NCBI GenBank assembly: GCA_010909165.1
Contig: MU008164.1
Location: forward strand, 1,488,001 to 1,552,000
From: Anthoceros angustus
Lineage: Eukaryota; Streptophyta; Anthocerotopsida; Anthocerotales; Anthocerotaceae
Length of the DNA stretch: 64,000 nt
Reading direction: 5' to 3'
Below the pieces are notes generated by a model. The model saw only the letters and a program-made list of their open reading frames with translations, did not search any database and was not told where the DNA came from. Below, piece by piece: positions 58,506 to 64,000 of the stretch (the stretch's first letter is position 1; each line of letters opens with the position of its first letter). The translations under genes were made by a program, and so were the position numbers.

Positions 58506-58558
58506 GGCCCCTGCGCAAGGATGACACGCACAAATCGAGAAATGGTCCAAATTTTTTT
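58456..58558 (+). ncRNA. U6: U6 spliceosomal snRNA
   Basis: From GTCCTTCGGGAC the sequence follows plant U6 closely: the 5' hairpin is one pair shorter than the usual GTCCCTTCGGGGAC form, one C-to-T change occurs at about 58471, and the ACAGAGA box (58489-58495, in GATACAGAGAAGAT), AGC triad region and 3' domain to GGTCCAAA are intact. It ends with seven Ts (58552-58558), an RNA polymerase III terminator and the oligo-U tail that binds LSm2-8. U6 forms the catalytic core of the spliceosome. With promoter elements in place it looks functional. Confidence 0.93.
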
Positions 58559-58632
58559 CTCAACCTGCCGAGCTCGGCAGGGCACGAAATGGTCCAAATT
58601 TTTTTCTCAACCTGCCGAGCTCGGCAGGGCAC
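58539..58632 (+). repeat. 47-bp tandem duplication of U6 3' end plus palindrome
   Basis: Bases 58539-58585 and 58586-58632 are identical: gaaatggtccaaa, T7, then ctcaa and the perfect 18-bp palindrome CCTGCCGAGCTCGGCAGG (58564-58581 and 58611-58628), then gcac. So the U6 terminator is present twice, each followed by a 9-bp-stem hairpin. Confidence 0.95.
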
Positions 58633-58712
58633 GTTTTTCGCTCTGACTTGGTGGCAACCGTCCTTGCGGTTCGCGCTGCTTCCTCGATGTCTCGCTCCGG
58701 GGGCTCAGAAAA

Positions 58713-58850
58713 TCCGTCCTTAGTGCAATGACTTCAATAAAATTCTTCTTCTTCTTCAGCTGCTGGGCTTCTTCTTCAGCAATGACTTCAATAAAATTCT
58801 TCTTCTTCTTCAGCTGCTGGGCTTCTTCTTCAGCTGCTGGGCTTGATCCA
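58713..58850 (+). repeat. Retroelement-like terminus with internal duplication
   Basis: ccttagtgcaatgacttcaataaaa followed by ttcttcttcttcagctgctgggc; the part from caatgacttc is repeated from about 58782. It belongs to the same dispersed family as 31331-31380. Confidence 0.6.
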
Positions 58851-58860
58851 ACCCGCATTA

Positions 58861-59112
58861 TTGTACTCCTTTTCTAATTAATTGTATTCCTTTTCTAATT
58901 AATTGTATTCCTTTTCTAATTAATTGTATTCCTTTTCTAATTAATTGTATTCCTTTTCTAATTAATTGTATTCCTTTTCTAATTAATTGTATTCTTTTTC
59001 TAATTAATTGTATTCCTTTTCTAATTAATTGTATTCCTTTTCTAATTAATTGTATTCCTTTTCTAATTAATTGTATTCCTTTTCTAATTAATTGTATTCC
59101 TTTTCTAATTAA
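58861..59112. repeat. 21-bp AT-rich minisatellite, 12 copies
   Basis: The unit ttgtattccttttctaatta plus a is repeated 12 times with only two substitutions (tac for tat in unit 1 and ttct for ttcc in unit 7). The near-identity points to recent expansion. Confidence 0.97.
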
Positions 59113-59262
59113 TTATGTACATCAGAAAAAACAGAATTTGAAAAGAATTTTATATTTTCATAATATATTTTTATAATAATACCCCTTAGTGTGCAACGAT
59201 TACTACTTGAAAGTGTTCTCCATTAAGGAGGAGGGCGGGTTTTCGCCCTATAGAAAGCACCC

Positions 59263-59765
59263 ATGTACTCTGTTCAGCCCGTTTCTCTGAGGGTTGATAT
59301 ATTTTTAGCTGGAGGGGACCAAGTTTTTGTTGTGGATGTGATGATAATAGATATACGTTTAGCTGGAGGGGACCAAGTTTCTGCTGTGGATGTGATGATA
59401 ATAGACTCTGCTTGGAACACTATTCGCAGGACAGTGTTTACAAGCATGTTATCATCAACCCTCCAGGTTGCGCGGTGGAAGGAGGACCTATCCTTGCACG
59501 ATAGCGAAGGTTCACAAGTACTCACCCATGCATTCTGTTGTGGATGTGACGATAATAGACTCTACTTGGGACACTGTTCGCAGGACATTGTTTGCACGCA
59601 TGTTGTCATCAACCTAGACATTGTTTGCGAGCATGTTATCATCAACCCTCCAGGTTGCGCGGCGGAAGGAGGACCTATCCTTGCGCGACAACGAAGATTC
59701 ACAAGTATTCCCATGCAGGAAGGCCACGCATTCATCCCCTTGCCATCGAGACTCACAAAGTCATG
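59263..59765 (+). mobile_element. LINE-like 3' remnant, fourth copy, with internal duplications
   Basis: The open stretch reads L-A-G-G-D-Q-V-F-V-V-D-V-M-I-I-D twice, then H-V-I-I-N-P-P-G-C-A and H-A-F-I-P, matching the G-D-Q-I-S-I-A-D-V-V-V, H-V-I-I-N-P-P-G and T-F-I-P parts of the elements at 47.6 and 50.7 kb. The block ggaggggaccaagttt...gtggatgtgatgataatagat is repeated at 59310 and 59361, and a tgttatcatcaaccctccaggttgcgcgg block also twice. Confidence 0.55.
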
Positions 59766-60044
59766 ACTCACGGAGTCAAAGGTGTCCTAGTCTGGCAGTA
59801 TTTCTCTAAGGCACAATCTAGCTCTTCACCAAAGCTTTGCTATCTCACAATCGAGCTCTTCACAAAAGCTATCTTAATCTAGCTCTACACCAAGCTCTTG
59901 GAGATAGTCTCACAATTTGCACATGTAAGGAGTTAGTCATATAAGAGATTATGTTTACTCATATATTAGATCATGTATACTCCAATATGAATTTGAAGGC
60001 CTTTTTCTAAAATCTTGTACAATGCATGCTCCATCTGTATTGTG
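59766..60044. other. AT-rich intergenic DNA
   Basis: Only a short local repeat (tctagctcttcacca and relatives, 59818-59897) is visible. Confidence 0.5.
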
Positions 60045-60535
60045 TCTGCCGGATGTCAAATTCTAGTGGGCGGGGTGAGAGCCGAGTATCCTATTCCATG
60101 TGGACTCCAATGCAGCCGAGTATCCTATTCCACTTGAACTGCAATTAAGCCCAGTATCATATTCCATTTGTATTCTGTTTGCGCAATTGGAACCTGATCG
60201 CATGGAAGCCGTTGTTGTTTGTATTCCGTTTGCGGTCACTTGAGCCTCGTTAGGTGAAAGCCTATTTTTTCTGTTTTCCGTTTGCTGGGACTTAAGTCTT
60301 ATTGGGTGAAAGCCTATTCCTTTTGTATTCTGTTTGCCGGGACTAGAGCCTCTTTGGGTGAAAGCCTATTCCTTTAAAAGTATACAATTTCTCGGAACTT
60401 CAACTCGGGTTGGTTTGCCGGGGATTTGAGCCTCGTTGAGTCAAAGCCTATTGATTTTGTATTCCGTTCGCTAGGACTTGAACCCAGGTTGGTCAACTGA
60501 AAGCGAGTATCCTTAACAAATATACTACAATGGGA
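60045..60535 (-). repeat. Array of tRNA-Glu-derived pseudo-units
   Basis: On the minus strand the end units are recognisable full-length tRNA-Glu relics. The one at 60045-60114 has GGATACTCGGCTCTCACCC, the D-arm end and anticodon arm of tRNA-Glu(CTC). The one at 60463-60535 has both termini (TCCCATT.../...AACGGA-like), a TTTCA anticodon loop and GGGTTCAAGTCC as B box. Between them, partial units start near 60176, 60226, 60277, 60329 and 60415, about 51-52 bp apart in the middle, each with GGCTTTCACC and a B-box-like CTCAAGTCCC. Compare the intact tRNA-Glu at 27146-27217. None of these units would fold as a good tRNA. Confidence 0.7.
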
Positions 60536-60984
60536 AGTCACAAGAAATCATGTATGTCTCCAGCATTGTATGGTCCTTTATAACCCTTAAAAAGAAGAGA
60601 AATATCATCATAGATAAGTTTCATAATAAAGAATCAAATAATAAATTACCTTATTTTAAAGTCTAAATCCTAATATCTAGTATTTTTAAATGTTATATAA
60701 TAAGAATAAAAATACACCTATATTGGACACAACAAAAATACAGAAATGACACTCTTGTACAATATTTTACGTGCTTTTTATCACCTATACACAATAAGTT
60801 TCATCAAGTTGTCCTCCCTTCGAGGAACACATCTCACCTTGGGTTCATAAAAACTTTATGGTTAAGGGATCTCCCGTTAAATAATTACTCAGACCAAATA
60901 TTCATTCTCAAGTATTCTTTGTCCTCAAATGGAATACAAACCCTTGGGTGTTCTTTGTTCTTGGAGGACTGCTTGATGTAAAAG
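60536..60984. other. AT-rich intergenic DNA
   Basis: No coding or repeat structure of note was seen. Confidence 0.5.
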
Positions 60985-61345
60985 GTTCTTAGGCCCTAAC
61001 ATAAGGCTGTTGTTGTAAGGTGCTTTTGCCCGGTTGATATACCTCCGCCATTGTAAGGCCCATTAAGGCTAAGGTTCTTCTGACATAAGGCCGTTGTTGG
61101 AAGGTCCTTTTGGCCCGTTTGATGTACCTCGGTTGTTGGAAAGCCCATTAAGGCTAAGGTTCTTCTGACATAAGTCCATTGTTGTTAACGTCCTTTTGGC
61201 CCGTTTGATGTACCTCCGTTGTTGTAAGGCCCATTAAGGCTAAGGGTCCTCCGAATGAAAAGTTCTTCGGCCCTCACCATCAGCCCAGTTGTGAGGTCCT
61301 TTTGGCCCGTTTGATGTACCTCCGTTATTGAAAGGCCCCTTAAGG
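60985..61345. repeat. About 86-bp tandem repeat, 4 copies
   Basis: Units start near 60985, 61071, 61157 and 61242 with (a)aggttcttctgacataag and contain ccttttggcccgtttgatgtacctcc and aaggcccattaaggct. They diverge by substitutions and small indels. Confidence 0.85.
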
Positions 61346-62400
61346 CAAAGGTTCTTCCGGGCCCCCTTATGTACGTGTTTTTTGTCAGGTTCATCACGAC
61401 TCGCTTCTGGATCCTTTCATGTATGTGATCCATCATAACTCTCTTCCACACCCTTTTGTGTATATGATTTCGAAAGTGTAAGAGTCAGTTTATGTGAAGG
61501 TTATGGTAAAAGTAAAGATCATTTTCAATATAAAAATGAAGGTAATAATAAATATTATCTTAAATATAGATGTAAAGATAAATTCTAACCTTCTTCAAGA
61601 CCCTTTATAAAATTCTAACCTTCTTCAAGACCCTTTATATATGGAATCTTCTATCAAACCCTCTCTTGAACCCCTTTATGTATCTTGGCCTATTGAACCT
61701 CAATTAGATGAAATATAATTATTTAATTAAAAAGTTTTAAGTAATTACTAGGAGGATTGCACCCATGTTCACACACCTAATACATACCTTTACAACGGGA
61801 ACATAATGCATAGGTACGTAGTGACGGTATGCGATAAAGAGTGAAGTGTCTGACGTCGATTTGAAGCGCGACGTGAGTGGGAAGTTGAGCGCAGCCCCCA
61901 GAAGTGTGCGAGCTGGGCGGTAACGCTGTTTGGGACGCGGGCAACGCTGAATGTGAGAATGTGCGATCGCCCGATGCAGGTGGCTCCTGCCATCGCCGGC
62001 TGCCTGCTCCATTCTGTGCTGTGCAGAGGCAGATCCCAGGATTAGGGAGGGCAAGCGTCCGCTGCGGTTTAATGCTCCGCTCTTCTTGAGCGGCATGTCG
62101 ATCAAGGGCTCGGGCTCTGCGCGCTTCCGGCACAGAGCGCCTCCTGGCTTGGCTCTCCTGGAATTGGGAAGCAGGTGGAATTGGTGCGCGCGCCGCAGGA
62201 GTGATTGTACGAAAAAGCCACAGCGTTGAGCTCAGGGTTGCGGCCTTCCCCGCGGCGCAACAAGAAGGTGCAGGGTCGAGGCTAGGGCCACGGCCGTGCT
62301 GGAATGCGTGTGGAAAGGAGCGGGAATTTGAGCAGGTCGGGGCTTTCTTGTTGCTGGAATTCTGGATTGCGGTGGTGCGGGAGTTCTTGCGAATTTGGTG
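61346..62400. other. Upstream region of the SAM-domain gene
   Basis: A 31-bp tandem pair (aattctaaccttcttcaagaccctttata) lies at about 61586-61645. From about 61850 GC content rises, as expected for promoter and 5' UTR of the next gene. An in-frame TGA at 62329-62331 precedes its start codon. Confidence 0.5.
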
Positions 62401-64000
62401 ATGGTGCCGTCGCCGGGGGTGTCGGGAGGGGAGGAGTCAGGGATGAAGGCGAACGGCCTTCTGGTGGCCGCCGGGGCTGAGAGCACCAGCAGCAAGAGGC
62501 AGAGGAGGCCGAGCGTGAGGCTGGGAGAGCCCTCGGACCACCCCGCGTCCAATATTCTGCAAAACCCTCCCAAGAGGAGGAGAGTGCAGGAGGAGGAAGA
62601 GGAGGGGGACGAGGACGAGGAGGAGCGGGAGCGGGAGAAGGAGGAGGAGAAGGAGAAGGAGAAGGGGGAGGAGGAGCAGGAGCGGGAGGAGGAGGAGGAG
62701 CAGGAGAAAGAGGAGGAGAAGGGGGAGGAGGAGCAGGAGCGGGAGGAGGAGGAGGAGCGGGAGAAAGAGGAGGAGAAGGAGCGGGAGGAGCTGGAGCTGG
62801 AGCAGGATGAGGAGCAGGCGAGGAAGATGGAGTGGGAAGGGGTTCCGGATCAGGAGCGGGAGGAGAGGGAGCGATACCGGGATGGATACCACGACGTGCC
62901 TGTGCAGGGGGATTTCCCGTTTTCCGGCAAGGTGATGCACGCCAAGCCAAGGACCCGGACTCTGGAGCACGTTGCCAGCACGGCCAGCCAGTCTCAGCGG
63001 CAGAGGGATGCGGCGGTTCTGGCGGCTGGAAGCGGCGAGCCGGGGCTTTCTTCCAAGGAGAGCGATGGCGAGGGCCCGGGCGCGGCTGTGGAGCAGCAGC
63101 AGCAGGCTAACGGGGAGCAGGCCTCCGAGCAGGGGCTGGCTTTGGCTTTGGTTGTTGCGGCGGAGAAGCCTGTTACGGGCCGCCGGCAGCAGGTTAGCAA
63201 CGGGCCGGCCAAGCGCGGGAAGGCGACCAGGAGAGGAGGCAGGCGAGGCGGCTCCAGCGCCTCCTACAAGTCGATTGGAGGAATGCTGCAGACATCCAAG
63301 AAAGGGCAGGAGGAGAAGGTGAGCAAGGCGGGGAAGGCGGGGAGGCAGGGTAGGGCAGGGAAGGCGGGGAAGGAGAAGGAGAAGGAAGCGAAGCAGGGTA
63401 AGGAACGGCGGGAAGGTAGGGAAGGGAAGGAAGGGAAGGAGGATAAGGACTCCAAGGTTTCAGAAACAGAGAGCGTGAAGAATCCGTCTGTGGAGGAGAG
63501 GCAGAGCAGGGAGGCTCTCCCGCTGCCTCTGCCGCTTGCTCTTCCTCTGAGTCTGTTCCCGCCTCCTCCCGTGCCGCTTGCTATTCTTCCTCCGCCTGCT
63601 GCATCCGACAAGGAGCGGGAGAGCTCGGATCGGGGGCCTCTCAGCTCCGACGCGACGCAAAGCTCCTTCAACGAGCAGGGGAATGGGGAGGAGGCGGCTC
63701 CGAACGGGGGGCAGCAGCAGCAGCATGGGGATCTGCAGCAGGAGAAGATGAAGATGCCGTTGCCTCTGCCCTTGGCTGCACGGTCTCCCGCATTCCCTCC
63801 ACCGGAGACCAACGGCGGCAAGAGAGACGGCCGGGTGAAGAGCACGGATGCTGGCACAGCTGTTAGGCAGGAGGGGCCCCGAGCTGAGCAGCCGGAGCTC
63901 ACTGTGGGGGAGCTGAGCATCAAGTATCTGCACAGGGCAGCAGGTGCCTACACTTCAGGGGTCAGACCCTGGCTTTCGGCCCTCGGCTTGGGACACCATG
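62401..64000 (+). CDS. SAM-domain protein with acidic N-terminus (3' end outside window)
   Basis: From the ATG at 62401, the first after an in-frame TGA at 62329, the frame is open for 533 codons to the window edge. It begins with two basic nuclear-signal-like patches (K-R-Q-R-R-P-S-V-R-L-G, residues 32-42; P-K-R-R-R-V, 57-62). A Glu/Arg/Lys-rich charged stretch follows (about 64-140, a likely coiled coil), then Lys/Gly-rich basic repeats around 310-350. At the end E-L-S-I-K-Y-L and V-R-P-W-L-S-A-L-G-L-G-H (from 521) fit the start of a sterile alpha motif, as in plant SAM-domain proteins with an R-P-S-V-R-L-G-E motif. SAM domains mediate protein or RNA binding; the function here is unknown. 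An intron could end the visible exon. Confidence 0.75.
   Translation, partial: MVPSPGVSGGEESGMKANGLLVAAGAESTSSKRQRRPSVRLGEPSDHPASNILQNPPKRRRVQEEEEEGDEDEEEREREKEEEKEKEKGEEEQEREEEEEQEKEEEKGEEEQEREEEEEREKEEEKEREELELEQDEEQARKMEWEGVPDQEREERERYRDGYHDVPVQGDFPFSGKVMHAKPRTRTLEHVASTASQSQRQRDAAVLAAGSGEPGLSSKESDGEGPGAAVEQQQQANGEQASEQGLALALVVAAEKPVTGRRQQVSNGPAKRGKATRRGGRRGGSSASYKSIGGMLQTSKKGQEEKVSKAGKAGRQGRAGKAGKEKEKEAKQGKERREGREGKEGKEDKDSKVSETESVKNPSVEERQSREALPLPLPLALPLSLFPPPPVPLAILPPPAASDKERESSDRGPLSSDATQSSFNEQGNGEEAAPNGGQQQQHGDLQQEKMKMPLPLPLAARSPAFPPPETNGGKRDGRVKSTDAGTAVRQEGPRAEQPELTVGELSIKYLHRAAGAYTSGVRPWLSALGLGHH

Noticed and set aside
58861-59112. CRISPR-like array
   Set aside because: Units are contiguous with no unique spacers, in a plant nuclear setting; it is a minisatellite.
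62282-63933. Long minus-strand frames rich in Pro, Leu and Ser
   Set aside because: They are complements of the Glu/Lys/Arg-rich plus-strand gene starting at 62401, which has an upstream stop, nuclear signals and a SAM-like end.

Overview
This is nuclear DNA of a land plant. The evidence is a PALE CRESS gene, an HDA19-type histone deacetylase, a plant PEX16, APC5, a U6 snRNA gene with a plant-style promoter, Ty1/copia elements and many PPR-derived fragments. Short introns (72-164 bp in APC5) and abundant PPR debris suggest a seed-free lineage (bryophyte, lycophyte or fern). That placement is inference; no species is assigned.

Layout. 1-3.9 kb: two F-box-type genes, the first cut by the window edge. 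3.9-24.4 kb: a nest of mobile DNA. A copia element (LTR at 3900, primer-binding site at 4096) is split in its protease by a 12,378-bp element (5165-17542) with 34-bp terminal inverted repeats and a 4-bp CCCA target duplication. That element holds a frameshifted DUF7869-like gene, methyltransferase-like debris and a nested CACTA-like element full of CCT microsatellite. The copia resumes at 17543 and is joined to an inverted PPR pseudogene. Copia plus PPR are duplicated in tandem (about 3.1 kb each). 24.6-25.7 kb: an intronless SpoU/TrmH methyltransferase gene. 25.8-30.5 kb: PPR-derived pseudogene pieces and a good tRNA-Glu(TTC). 32.7-45.1 kb: the gene island: SixA-like phosphatase (-), PAC (+), HDA19-like deacetylase (-), MCTS1-like protein (-), PEX16 (-). 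45.4-51.2 kb: tandem LINE-like 3' remnants, minisatellites and a kinase-like relic. 51.7-56.3 kb: APC5, 19 exons, all phases consistent. 58.4 kb: U6 snRNA. 58.5-61.4 kb: repeats, including an array of tRNA-Glu-like units. 62.4-64.0 kb: the 5' part of a SAM-domain protein gene that runs off the window.

The host genes are housekeeping: chloroplast ribosome biogenesis (PAC), chromatin (HDA), translation reinitiation (MCTS1), peroxisome biogenesis (PEX16), cell cycle (APC5) and splicing (U6). They do not form one pathway. The SixA-like gene and PAC are head to head, 364 bp apart, and both products look plastid-targeted.

The points most worth a second look are the 12.4-kb element, the tRNA-Glu-derived array, and two tandem duplications whose junctions sit inside blocks dense in small indels. 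That last pattern raises a real question of assembly error. Exon borders were found by hand from splice signals, reading phase and family similarity, without transcript evidence.
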